Positions 42,351 through 51,062 of a stretch of 64,000 bases of DNA are shown in pieces (position 1 is the stretch's first letter; every line of letters starts with the position of its first letter). Source of the DNA: JANLQX01 sp031368215 (GTDB lineage: Bacteria; Actinomycetota; Acidimicrobiia; Acidimicrobiales; JANYDT01). The notes beneath the pieces were generated by a model. It ran no database searches and was not told where the DNA came from. It was given only the letters and a program-made list of their open reading frames with translations. The stretch spans positions 21,044 through 85,043 of the forward strand of contig JANLRD010000171.1 of the NCBI GenBank assembly GCA_031368215.1, written 5' to 3'. Both the position numbers and the translations under genes were made by a program.

Positions 42351-43522
42351 GACGTCCTCCCGAGGATGAGCGTGGCGGAACCGGTGCGAGTGCCCAGGTT
42401 GCCGCCGGTGCCGTGAGCGAGGGCGAGCTCGCAACCAGGCACCTGCACCGCAGCATTGGCTTCGCCTCGAAGCTGTCGAACGGCCTCGATGATCTTCGTC
42501 ATGCCGCCTCGGTTGGACGGATGGTTGTTGCAGAGCCCACCGCCATCGGTGTTGAAGGGCAATCGGCCACCGGCCTCGAGCGCGCCCGATTCGACGAAGG
42601 AACCGCCCCTCCCCTTCTCGCAGAATCCCAGGTCCTCGAGCGTCTGCAGCACGGTGATCGTGAAGCTGTCGTAGATCGACACGTACTCGATGTCTGCTGG
42701 GGTGACACCGGCCTCGGCGAAGGCCCGCGGACCCGACCACACAGCAGCGGTGTGGGTGAGGTCGACGCGCCCGTTGGCGCTGTGCTTGATCGCCTCGCCG
42801 TGCCCGAGCACCGACGCACATCGATCGGGCCGGGCAAGGTCGCGGGCCACCTCGGGGCTGACCACGACAACCGCACCGCCTCCGTCGGTGATGACGCAGC
42901 AATCGAGTCGATGGAGCGGATCAGCCACCATGGGCGAATCGAGCACCTGCTCGACCGTTACCACGTCGCGAAGGAAGGCGTTCGGATTGTGCGATGCATG
43001 TTTCGACGCCGCGACCTTGATCATCGCCAGCTGACTGCTCGTCGTTCCGAACTCGTGCATGTGGCGGGCGGCGGCCAGCGCATACATGTTGGGGACGTTC
43101 GAACCCCACTGCGACTCGAACGGACCCTCGGGCGCACTGGCACCGCCCGCACTTCCACCGGGTGCTCCGCCTCCGGTGCGGGGCTTGCCGCCCAGCGTGA
43201 TCAGCGCCACCTGGCACTTTCCCGCTGCAATCGCCGCAGCAGCATGGCCGACGTGGGCAAGGTACGAAGAGCCACCGGTCTCGGTGGTGTCGGTGTAGTT
43301 GACGCGCAGACCGAGATAGTCCGCCATCGAGATGCCGCCGAACCCGGGTGCGTCTCCGGCACAGAAGTACGCGTCGACATCGGAAAGAGTAAGCCCGGCA
43401 TCGGCGAGGGCTCCGACGCCAACCTGCGCGTGGATCTGCGGAAGGCTCAGATCGGGCAGATGCCGGCCAGGGTGTTCGAAGACCCCGGCGATCTTGGCGA
43501 GGTTTCGTGCGTCGCGAGCCAT
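42347..43522 (-). CDS. Thiolase-fold protein (SCP-x / Ltp2-like lipid-transfer family), catalytic Cys absent
   Basis: 391 residues, ATG start. Thiolase fold blocks: VDAYFCAGDAPGFGGISMADYLGL, HVGHAAAAIAAGKCQVALI, DPLHRLDCCVITDGGGAVVVVS, IEYVSIYDSFTITVLQTLEDLGF, FNTDGGGLCNNHPSNRGGMTKIIEAVRQLRG and LALAHGTGG. The nucleophile position reads TETGGSSYLAH, with Gly where thiolases have Cys, and the C-terminal acid/base Cys is also missing (AHGTGG). Members of this kind, such as Ltp2, act as retro-aldolases on CoA-thioester side chains with a DUF35 partner, and the next gene is a DUF35 protein. So an aldolase in steroid-like or branched side-chain breakdown is my best guess rather than a beta-ketothiolase. 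Confidence 0.85.
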   Translation of the reverse strand: MARDARNLAKIAGVFEHPGRHLPDLSLPQIHAQVGVGALADAGLTLSDVDAYFCAGDAPGFGGISMADYLGLRVNYTDTTETGGSSYLAHVGHAAAAIAAGKCQVALITLGGKPRTGGGAPGGSAGGASAPEGPFESQWGSNVPNMYALAAARHMHEFGTTSSQLAMIKVAASKHASHNPNAFLRDVVTVEQVLDSPMVADPLHRLDCCVITDGGGAVVVVSPEVARDLARPDRCASVLGHGEAIKHSANGRVDLTHTAAVWSGPRAFAEAGVTPADIEYVSIYDSFTITVLQTLEDLGFCEKGRGGSFVESGALEAGGRLPFNTDGGGLCNNHPSNRGGMTKIIEAVRQLRGEANAAVQVPGCELALAHGTGGNLGTRTGSATLILGRTS

Positions 43523-43608
43523 CCGGCGAACCTAGCGGCGGACCCCTCGAGAATTCGAACCCACGGCCTCCTTTCGTGCACGACTTCGGAAGTTCTCGCC
43601 GCAACCGC

Positions 43609-43614
43609 TAGCTT
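43609..43614 (+). promoter_or_regulatory. Candidate -10 element (TAGCTT) for the monooxygenase gene
   Basis: TAGCTT fits TANNNT and lies 39 nt before the GTG start, within the 131-bp divergent spacer. The gene also has a good ribosome-binding site (GAGAGGAG). No firm -35 could be assigned. Confidence 0.3.
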
Positions 43615-43653
43615 CAGGTTCGCAAGGCCTGAGCCCGCGGAGAGAGGAGCCTC

Positions 43654-45519
43654 GTGTCCATACGGATCGATCCCGATACCGGCCTGAAGGTTTTCGCCAC
43701 ACGGGCGGCCAAGGCGACAGACAAGATCGCGGGCAAGGGCTATTCGATCCTCGACGACGCATCCCTCACCACGCTTCCGCCGCCTCCGCCTGGTGCGGTG
43801 TTCAACGCCGAGGAACAGGCGAAGTACCAGGCGTACAAAGAAGCTCGCCGGGGCGCGGCGGACTACATCCCGATCGACGGTGCCTTCAGCTCGTACCTGA
43901 AGGACGTCTACTCCGCCGACCCGGTGCCTCGAGAGGCGCTCACCGACGCATGCGAGGTCCTCGTCGTGGGCGCCGGCTTCGCCGGTCTGCTCCTCTGGTA
44001 TCGGCTGCGCCAGGCGGGGTTCGTCGACGTTCGGTTCTGCGAGAAGGGTGGCGACGTCGGCGGCACCTGGTACTGGAACCGCTATCCCGGTGTGGCGTGC
44101 GACGTCGAGGCCTACAGCTACCTGCCGCTCCTCGAAGAGATGGGATACATCCCGTCGATGAAATTCGCATCGGGGTTCGAGATCCTGGAGTACTGCCAGG
44201 CGATGGCGGACAAGTTCGGCTTCTATGACCACTGCCTCTTCCACACCACGGTCGAGAAGACGGAGTGGGACGAAACGACCGGCTTGTGGACGGTGCAGAC
44301 CGACCGCGGCGACGCGATGCGTGCGCGCTACGTCATCCTCGCCAACGGCATCCTCACGAGTCCCAAGCTGGCCCGCATCGAGGGGATGGAGACCTTCTGC
44401 GGTGAGGCGTTTCACACCTCACGCTGGAACTACAACGTGGATCTCGATGGCAAACGGGTCGGGATCATCGGGACCGGGGCCACGGCGGTGCAGGCGATTC
44501 CGGAGCTGGCCAAGGTCGTCGGCGAGCTGTACGTGTTCCAGCGCACACCTTCGACCATCGACGTGCGTGATCAGCGGGCGACCACCGACGAAGAAGTCGC
44601 CGCATGGGCCGACGAACCGGGATGGGCCCGCGCACGGCGGGCGCGCTTTTCGAAGATCTCCGCGGGACGCACGGCCATCAAGGCCAACGACGATTATCTC
44701 GCCGGCAAGGTGGCCGACTTCAAAGAGCGCAAGGAACACGAACGGCAGCTCTCACCGGACGAGATGATCGACAAGCAGCTCGATACCAACTTCCGCATCA
44801 TGGAGCAGGTGCGGGCGCGTGTCGATGCGATCGTCAAGGATCCCAAGACGGCAGAGGCGCTCAAGCCGTACTACCCCTACGGCTGCAAGCGCCCCACGTT
44901 TCACGACGAGTACCTGCCGACGTTCAATCGACCCAACGTGTTCCTCGTCGACACCGCGCCGACGGGCGTGAGCCACATTAATGAGCGGGGCGTTGTGCAT
45001 GACGGTGTCGAGTATCCGCTCGACGTGCTGATCTACGCCACGGGCTTCCAGTGGATGGCCACGTCTACGTTCAACATGATCACCGGCCGGGGCGGTCGCA
45101 CGTTGAGCGAGAAGTGGAAATCCGAAGGCACGAAAACGTTCCTCGGCATTCACAGCAACGGCTTCCCGAACCTCTTCATCGTGACCGGCCCGCAGGGTGG
45201 GGGCGGGAGCTTCAACTTCACCGACGCCATCGAACAGCATGTCGAGTACATCGCCTCGCTGCTCACCACGATGCGAGACCGCGGCGTCAACGTGGTCGAT
45301 GTGCGAGAGGAGCCGGAGATCGCATACGCGCAACACTGCCGGGAGGCAGACATCGCCAGCGCGAAGTTGCGTGACTGCCTGTCGTATTACAACGGCCACG
45401 GCGACGCCGAGCCGGGAAGCCTGGCCTACTACGGTGGCAGCGCGTGGCACCGCTGGCGCAACCGCGCCCAGGACTCACTCGATCCCTACGTGTTCGCCAC
45501 CGCGGACACCGGCCCCTGA
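43654..45519 (+). CDS. Flavin-containing Baeyer-Villiger-type monooxygenase
   Basis: 621 residues, GTG start with GAGAGGAG upstream. An N-terminal extension of about 100 residues is followed by the FAD motif VLVVGAGFAGLLLWYRLRQAGF, then GGDVGGTWYWNRYPGVACDVEAYSY, the BVMO fingerprint FCGEAFHTSRWNY (FxGxxxHxxxW) and the NADPH motif RVGIIGTGATAVQAIPEL. The later ATGF motif (LIYATGFQW) is also present. It inserts oxygen next to a ketone using NADPH and O2. The N-terminal extension places it with PAMO/cyclododecanone- or steroid-type BVMOs. It is divergent from the thiolase-DUF35 pair, which suggests a shared ketone or side-chain catabolic role. Confidence 0.92.
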   Translation: MSIRIDPDTGLKVFATRAAKATDKIAGKGYSILDDASLTTLPPPPPGAVFNAEEQAKYQAYKEARRGAADYIPIDGAFSSYLKDVYSADPVPREALTDACEVLVVGAGFAGLLLWYRLRQAGFVDVRFCEKGGDVGGTWYWNRYPGVACDVEAYSYLPLLEEMGYIPSMKFASGFEILEYCQAMADKFGFYDHCLFHTTVEKTEWDETTGLWTVQTDRGDAMRARYVILANGILTSPKLARIEGMETFCGEAFHTSRWNYNVDLDGKRVGIIGTGATAVQAIPELAKVVGELYVFQRTPSTIDVRDQRATTDEEVAAWADEPGWARARRARFSKISAGRTAIKANDDYLAGKVADFKERKEHERQLSPDEMIDKQLDTNFRIMEQVRARVDAIVKDPKTAEALKPYYPYGCKRPTFHDEYLPTFNRPNVFLVDTAPTGVSHINERGVVHDGVEYPLDVLIYATGFQWMATSTFNMITGRGGRTLSEKWKSEGTKTFLGIHSNGFPNLFIVTGPQGGGGSFNFTDAIEQHVEYIASLLTTMRDRGVNVVDVREEPEIAYAQHCREADIASAKLRDCLSYYNGHGDAEPGSLAYYGGSAWHRWRNRAQDSLDPYVFATADTGP

Positions 45520-45576
45520 GCACACCAAGGAAGGGCCGTGGCTGCTGCGGCATCGCCTTCGGCAGTCGTATCGACC

Positions 45577-46170
45577 CTACGCGCCTAGAGATTCGACGAA
45601 ACCGAGTATCGGCTGGCAACGTCGCATCGCCGAATCGGAGGCGGGATCCCAAGGAAACCGACCTGCTCGATCGGGCCAGAGGATCTGCGACACCTGCAGT
45701 TCGTCGTGAAGTCCGCGCTCTTGAGCGAAGCGACAGGCGTCGAGCACGTAGTCCGTTGTGGCCACGACTCGTTCGGGTACTGGCAGAAGCCGCACGGTCT
45801 CGTCGAGTTCCCCTCGGAGCACCCGGTCCCAATCCTCGGCGACGTGATTGATGAGATGAGCGCATTGGCGCGACGGCATCCCAACGACAATCAGCTCGGG
45901 CAGACCGCTGAGTACTCGGCCGATCGAGTACGCCCACGACATCTCCCCAGGCGAACCGATCACGCCCCGAATGGCCATGCCTGTGCGGGCTACGACTTCG
46001 CCAACCCCTCGCCACTCGGCGGCCGGATCAAAGACCTCACCGCGGGCTTCGGCCTCGCACCCGATGCAGCCGCACTGGCGACGGGGCGGTGAATCAGGGT
46101 CAGCGAAGCCACTTGGGGTGAAGCGACCGCGGTTCGGGCGGGACGATGAGCGATGTTTGTGCCGAGTCAT
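45577..46170 (-). CDS. DUF4262 domain-containing protein
   Basis: 197 residues from the ATG at 46170. The N-terminal 45 residues are basic with a CGCIGCEAEARGE motif (Cys pair, possible metal site). DUF4262 follows: GEVVARTGMAIRGVIGSPGEMSWAYSIGRVLSGLPELIVVGMPSRQCAHLINHVAE and the later ILWPDRAGRFPWD block, which is characteristic. The family has no proven function; it is often found in contact with toxin or stress genes. The gene is convergent with the monooxygenase gene 57 bp away. Confidence 0.8.
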   Translation of the reverse strand: MTRHKHRSSSRPNRGRFTPSGFADPDSPPRRQCGCIGCEAEARGEVFDPAAEWRGVGEVVARTGMAIRGVIGSPGEMSWAYSIGRVLSGLPELIVVGMPSRQCAHLINHVAEDWDRVLRGELDETVRLLPVPERVVATTDYVLDACRFAQERGLHDELQVSQILWPDRAGRFPWDPASDSAMRRCQPILGFVESLGA

Positions 46171-46248
46171 GTCGACACTTTGCCAAGGAGGGGCTGACAA
46201 TCCCCGTCACCCCGCAGCCCAGACCGAGGTCGGCCCGGACCAGCTCCA

Positions 46249-47288
46249 TCAGCTGAACTGCATTGCTGCTGGGAACGACCCGAAGTTGCCGGTGGCAACG
46301 CCGTTGCGCGTGCTTCCGGTGAACGACGGTGCTCCGGGGATTGCGGTGATCGTGAACGTCCCACCGGCGGCGAAGCTCGCTTTTCCGGCGTGCACGGCAG
46401 CGGTGCACATCGCCGAGTCCGCGGTGTAGAGATCAGTGCCCCACGCCTGACCCGCCTGCGCCGGATCGGCGAGTGGAGGACACTTGAATGAGTACGCCGG
46501 TCCGTACTGGAAGCCGCTGAGAGCCCGGAGGTTGTCGCGCCAACCGATGACGCTCACCTGCCCGGGTCCCGGAAGCACCGCTTTGACCTCCGTGGCCGAC
46601 CCCGCCCCGACGGCCGCGGGAGACCCTCCTGCTGTCGTCGGAGTAGATGCCGCACCCGACGCGGATCCCCCTGCGTCGCAACGAGGTCGGGCAACCGCAG
46701 CAGCGAGCACTCTGATCTGGGCCTCGAGAACATCGAGGTCGACCCACGCCTGATTGCGCTTGGCGAGCGACTGGCGACTGTTCGTGACGATGTCGAGCAA
46801 CGGGTAGCGATCCTTCTGCTTCTTCTCGAGGAGCGCCGTGAGTGTCGCCTGGTCGGCCGTGGCAATGCATCCGGCCACGGCGGCCGATCCGGCGGCACCG
46901 GAACTGCCACTCGACGAGGAGCCCGCGGCGGCCGCTCCCGCTCCGCCGCCCGACCCGCCTCCGGCGCTGCTGCCCGCCGCATCAGGGGGAAGGCCGCCAG
47001 CCTGGGGGAGCGGCGCAACCCGGGGGCGAACACGCGAGGACGGCTTCGTCCCGTAACAGCGGATGTCGTCGACGTCCATCAAGTAGTTGCAGCACTCACG
47101 GAGCGTGCGCTTCCCGTTCAACTTCGGCTTCGATGTGAGGCAGTCGTTGCGCGCCACGCCGGCTCTACCGTGTCGGCACGAGCGATCGACACGCCAAGCA
47201 TCGTCGACATCGTCGTCACCAGCGCTACGACGACGACCCGGCGCAAGACGCTCGGTCGCGTGGAATGCAGATCATCGTGTGCGGACAT
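46249..47288 (-). pseudogene. Secreted LCCL-domain protein with a 2-nt frameshift after the signal peptide
   Basis: From 47157 to 46249 an open frame of 302 codons ends in an LCCL domain: WGTDLYTADSAMCTAAVHAGK, GGTFTITAIPGAPSFTGSTRNGV and GNFGSFPAAMQF. It begins at a GTG and lacks a secretion signal. In another frame, an ATG at 47288 opens a good signal peptide (RRVVVVALVTTMSTMLGVSIARA-D) that runs into the same region. The two frames meet in the run TGGCGCGCAACG: taking out one GC pair would give a continuous ADTVEPAWRNDCL. Residues 60-100 and 165-190 are Gly/Ala/Ser-rich linkers. So either a slippage mutation, a programmed switch or a read error separates signal and body. It lies downstream of the histidine kinase gene. 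Confidence 0.75.
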
Positions 47289-47469
47289 CAGGCGACTCCC
47301 CGTTTCGAATGGCTACAAGCACGGTGTCGGAACGGCAGTCGATGCCTATCGTGGCAGCACGACATGCGCCTGCGAGGGTGGGCACATCGTGCTCACCCGA
47401 GCGAGTCGAGCCAACGCACGTTCGACCCCCCGTCCGCATGACCTCGCCCGCAGTGCCAATGCCGCGTCG

Positions 47470-48558
47470 TCAGGTGTTCGGGTCGGCTGCGGGGAACGTG
47501 ATCGTGAACGTCGACCCGAGGCCGAGGCCGCGCGAGTGAGCAACGATGGAGCCGTTCTGGGCACGGACGAAGGACCGGGCGATCGCGAGGCCTACGCCGG
47601 TTCCGTCGCTGAAGTGTTCGTCGACGCGCACGAAGCGCTCGAAGATGCGTGAGAGGTCGGCCTCTGCGATACCCCGACCGGTGTCCACGACCGTGCATAT
47701 GACCGAGCCAGCCCTACGTTCGACGAACGTATCGACCGAGCCGTGGTCGGTATAACGGATCGCGTTGCCGATCACGTTGGTCGCCACTTGGACGAGCCGG
47801 TCGCGTTCGCCGAGCACTGTGCAGGGTCCCTCACTCGAGAACCTGAGTCGAAGGCCCTTCCCTTCTGCCTGGACCATAAGCATACGCATTACTTCGCTCA
47901 CCACCTCGGCGAAGTCGACGAAGCTCGGCGCAGCCACCTCTGTCAGCTCAGCGGACGCCGACAGCGACGAAAGGTCACCGGCCAGTCGTCGCAGACGAGC
48001 GGCCTCGCGAGAAATCGAGGCGAAGGTTTCGGGGGTGGCCGGAACAACGCCGTCGAGGAGGCCCTCCATCGACCCTTCGATGGTCGAAAGAGGCGTGCGA
48101 AGCTCGTGGGCCACCTCACCGAGAAGATGGAGCCTCCGTTGCTCGGTGCGTTCGAGTTGCATCGCCAACTCGTTCACGTCGGCCGCCAGCCGGTGAAGTT
48201 CGGTGATCTGGCCACCGTCGACGCGGACGGCGTAGTCGCCTGCGGCGATGCGCCGGGTGGCCCCCGATGCCTCCTCGATCGGCTGGGCAATCTGGCGGGT
48301 CAGTCGACGCGCGACCCATGCGGCGGAGAGAGCGGCAGAAGCGAACGCGGCAAGCAGAACGAGCGGCCCGGCCCTTCCTCGACGGCCGCGCGCTCGGCCA
48401 CCGCGACCTCGACCGAAACCGAACGCTTCGTCACCGCTGATGTGGAACAGGTGCACCACGATGCCACCGAACAACGCAGTCGCAACCATCAGCATCACCA
48501 ACGCAATCGCGATCACCGCGAGGTGCGAGCGGAACAGCTGGGATCGGAGCGGTCTCAC
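47470..48558 (-). CDS. Sensor histidine kinase (HAMP, BaeS/PrrB-like)
   Basis: 362 residues. TM1 (LAVIAIALVMLMVATALFGGIVV), a short Gly/Arg-rich outer loop, TM2 (GPLVLLAAFASAALSAAWVA), HAMP domain (about 90-145), then HisKA with H-box EVAHELRTPLST, and an HATPase domain with N-box ATNVIGNAIRYT, G1 DTGRGIAEADLSRIFERF and G2 GTGVGLAIARSF. The periplasmic sensor part is very small, so it may sense membrane or Gly-rich partner signals. It overlaps the response regulator gene by 4 nt and is its cognate partner. Confidence 0.93.
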   Translation of the reverse strand: MRPLRSQLFRSHLAVIAIALVMLMVATALFGGIVVHLFHISGDEAFGFGRGRGGRARGRRGRAGPLVLLAAFASAALSAAWVARRLTRQIAQPIEEASGATRRIAAGDYAVRVDGGQITELHRLAADVNELAMQLERTEQRRLHLLGEVAHELRTPLSTIEGSMEGLLDGVVPATPETFASISREAARLRRLAGDLSSLSASAELTEVAAPSFVDFAEVVSEVMRMLMVQAEGKGLRLRFSSEGPCTVLGERDRLVQVATNVIGNAIRYTDHGSVDTFVERRAGSVICTVVDTGRGIAEADLSRIFERFVRVDEHFSDGTGVGLAIARSFVRAQNGSIVAHSRGLGLGSTFTITFPAADPNT

Positions 48559-49307
48559 GAGGTACTCGGGCCACTGAGTGCTTTACCGACGAATCGGTAG
48601 CCGACGCCGCGGACAGTCTCAATACGCCGTGGTCCGGCGCCGTCGTCGAGCATCGCCTTTCGCAGGTTGGCGATGTGCACGTCGACGATTCGTTCCTCTC
48701 CGAAGAAGTCGCGACCCCAGATGCGATCCACCAACTGCTGCCGGGTGAACACCCGACCGGGGCTACGAGCAAGGGTTACGAGCAGGTCGAATTGCAGCGC
48801 GGTCAGGGTGATCTCGGTCGCGTCGCGCTGCACCCGGTGCTCGTCGATGTCGATCGTAAGGTCGTCGAAACGCAGGATCTCCCGCTCATTCTCCGATCGG
48901 TGGCCGCCGCGCTCGTTTGCGTCCACGCCACTGCGTGCGGGACGAGCTCGGCGGAGTACGGCCTTGACCCGGGCGACTACTTCACGAGGAGAGAACGGCT
49001 TGGTGATGTAGTCATCGGCTCCGACGGACAGCCCGATGAGTCGGTCCGTTTCCTCCACGGCCGCTGTCAGCATGATCACGTAGCAGTCGGAGCGGCGACG
49101 GATCTCCCGTAGAGCATCGATGCCGTTCATCTTCGGCATCCGAACGTCCAAGAGCACGAGATCGACCGGCGGTTCGCGATCGAAACGCCGAAGTGCCGAC
49201 TCCCCGTCACCCAGCTCCTCGACAATGAAATCATCGTCGAGGAGGTACTGGGCAACGAGGCGGCGGATCGGTTCCTCGTCGTCAACAACCAAGATCCGCT
49301 GGTTCAT
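48555..49307 (-). CDS. OmpR/PhoB-family response regulator
   Basis: 250 residues. Receiver domain with acidic pocket VVDDEE, phospho-acceptor Asp in LVLLDVRMPKMNG (about 53), conserved Thr in IMLTA and Lys in YITKPFSPREVV. A linker rich in Arg/Glu precedes the winged-helix DNA-binding domain (ITLTALQFDLLVTLARSPGRVFTRQQLVDRIWG, then RIVDVHIANLRKAML). Phosphorylated by the downstream kinase. Regulated targets are unknown; the SHOCT gene in front may be part of the same circuit. Confidence 0.94.
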   Translation of the reverse strand: MNQRILVVDDEEPIRRLVAQYLLDDDFIVEELGDGESALRRFDREPPVDLVLLDVRMPKMNGIDALREIRRRSDCYVIMLTAAVEETDRLIGLSVGADDYITKPFSPREVVARVKAVLRRARPARSGVDANERGGHRSENEREILRFDDLTIDIDEHRVQRDATEITLTALQFDLLVTLARSPGRVFTRQQLVDRIWGRDFFGEERIVDVHIANLRKAMLDDGAGPRRIETVRGVGYRFVGKALSGPSTS

Positions 49308-49331
49308 GGACCCGACGGTATCGGAGGAGGG

Positions 49332-49784
49332 TCAGGCGCCTTGTTCCGGTGGTCCGCCTGCCGACCCGGTCGGGTCCGCGGAAGGGTTCGTCATCGGCGC
49401 GTTCGCCGGGACGTCGGCTCGGCCCTCGAGCACTGCCTTGCGATGGAGGTACTCGACCTCGTTGATATCTCCACGGGCGAAGCGCTCCCGAAGAATCGCC
49501 GCAGCCATGTCGACACCCGGGGCTGACGAGGGGCCCGACCCGGCGCCGGAAACAATGGGGGCCACGACCGCAGGGCCGCCCTTGCGGCGACGGAGGAGCG
49601 CGGCAACGCCAAAGGCGACCGCGGCGAGGAGCAGCAGCATGATGACGAACATCAACGGGCCGCCTCGACGACCGCCGAACTCGTCATGGAAACCGCGGCC
49701 GTCGTAGCCGTGGCGACGACCCATCTCCCCCATCACCCCCGTGGCGTTGGAAGCGGCGAGAGTAACTGCGCTCGGGAAATTCAT
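49332..49784 (-). CDS. Small membrane protein with C-terminal SHOCT domain
   Basis: 150 residues from the ATG at 49784, with AAGGA upstream. After a short hydrophobic-neutral start and a Gly/Arg/His-rich stretch (GRRHGYDGRGFHDEFGGRRGG), one TM helix (PLMFVIMLLLLAAVAFGVAAL) leads to a linker and the SHOCT signature AAAILRERFARGDINEVEYLHRKAVLEGR. SHOCT domains are short oligomerisation or linker modules. It precedes the response regulator by 24 nt on the same strand, so it probably belongs to the operon with the two-component system. Confidence 0.85.
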   Translation of the reverse strand: MNFPSAVTLAASNATGVMGEMGRRHGYDGRGFHDEFGGRRGGPLMFVIMLLLLAAVAFGVAALLRRRKGGPAVVAPIVSGAGSGPSSAPGVDMAAAILRERFARGDINEVEYLHRKAVLEGRADVPANAPMTNPSADPTGSAGGPPEQGA

Positions 49785-50024
49785 GATGATGTCCTTCTGG
49801 TGTTGCGCCGAACGTGCTCCGGCGGCGATGTCTGAAGAACTATCCAATCGGCGCAGTGTGAAGACAGGACCAGCCCGACTATCAAGCCTTTGTAAACGCG
49901 CCCGACCGGGGCTGGTGGCGGGTGCGCAGTCTTGAAGGCGTTCGAGGAGTCGGTCGCCGGCATCGCGCATGGTCCGGGAGCGCGCCCTTGACCAAGCGGA
50001 GCGGGAATGGAGCCGGGCGCAACG

Positions 50025-50867
50025 TCAGGCTTCCGCCGCCAGCATCTCGCTCATCGCCGCGCTGAACGACTCGAAGGTGCCGGTGTTCTTCCAGACGTCG
50101 AGGAACACCTCTGTGTCGGCACCCACGGTGACGTGCAACGGGCTCGCCGGATCTGTGACGGCCGCCACGATGGCCGAGCCGACATCGGCCGGATTGCCGC
50201 CCGTGGCGAGCGCGTTCTTGCTGAAGTTGAGCATGAACCGATTGACCTCGGCGTAGGGCGACGCGTCCTGCACCTGTCCCAGCAACGAATCGACCGTGGC
50301 AACCAACTCCGTATCGAAGTAGCCGGGCTCGATCGACAGCACACGAATGCCGAACGGGGTCACCTCGGCGGAAAGCGACTCTGACAGCGCATTGATGGCG
50401 TATTTGCCGGCCGCGTAGAAGCCGTATGCCGGGAACGCCGGGAGCCGAGCCGTGATCGAGCTGACGTTCGCGATCACACCCCGACCCTGCGCCCTCATCG
50501 ACGGGAGCACCAGCCGCGACATGCGAACCGGTCCCCAGAAGTTGGTCTCGATCGCGGTTCGCGCCTGATCCATCGGGAAGTCCTCGACCGGCCCAGACAG
50601 ACCGACGCCGGCGTTGTTGACCAACACGTCGATGTGCCCGTGGCGGGCCAATACGTCCGCGACGGCCGCGCTCGCCGAGGCGTCGTCGGTCACGTCGAGT
50701 GCGATGACGTCGATCTCGACACCTGCCGCGGTGGCGGCGCCCTTGAGAGCTTGGGACTTGGCGGGGTTTCGCATCGATGCGACGACGGTGTCACCGTTCT
50801 TCGCGAACGCCACAGCGGTGTGGAGCCCGATCCCACTCGAACAACCAGTGATCAGTACAACGGACAT
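50025..50867 (-). CDS. Short-chain dehydrogenase/reductase (classical SDR)
   Basis: 280 residues, ATG start. Classical SDR motifs: cofactor loop TGCSSGIG, NNAGV, catalytic Ser in NVSSITARLPAF and YxxxK in YAAGKYA, then SIEPGYFDTEL. The residues after the first strand (SMRNPAKSQAL) favour NADP(H). It oxidises or reduces an alcohol/ketone of unknown identity. The 240 bp upstream toward the SHOCT gene and the 195 bp to the amine oxidase gene contain nothing convincing. Confidence 0.9.
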   Translation of the reverse strand: MSVVLITGCSSGIGLHTAVAFAKNGDTVVASMRNPAKSQALKGAATAAGVEIDVIALDVTDDASASAAVADVLARHGHIDVLVNNAGVGLSGPVEDFPMDQARTAIETNFWGPVRMSRLVLPSMRAQGRGVIANVSSITARLPAFPAYGFYAAGKYAINALSESLSAEVTPFGIRVLSIEPGYFDTELVATVDSLLGQVQDASPYAEVNRFMLNFSKNALATGGNPADVGSAIVAAVTDPASPLHVTVGADTEVFLDVWKNTGTFESFSAAMSEMLAAEA

Positions 50868-51062
50868 GTGGTTCCCTTCCAGGGTTGGTTGGCAGCTGCT
50901 CGCCTGGTGCAGGAGATTCCCGTACGAACCGAGTACCTCGACAATGGGCGTGCGCCTGCCGACTGTCTGTGATGCAGATCACGCAACGGAGTGACGATCA
51001 GACGGGAATCGCTGGGGCGTTGTTGTTGTCCAAGCGAATGGTGCCCGACGAGGCCCGCGTTT

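Noticed and set aside
43545..43575. TTCGAA-containing T-arm-like sequence in the thiolase/monooxygenase spacer
   Set aside because: Stem pairing fails and there is no anticodon arm or second copy.
43447..44415. 322-codon minus-strand frame opposite the monooxygenase start
   Set aside because: Antisense to the FAD and BVMO motifs; crosses the divergent promoter region.
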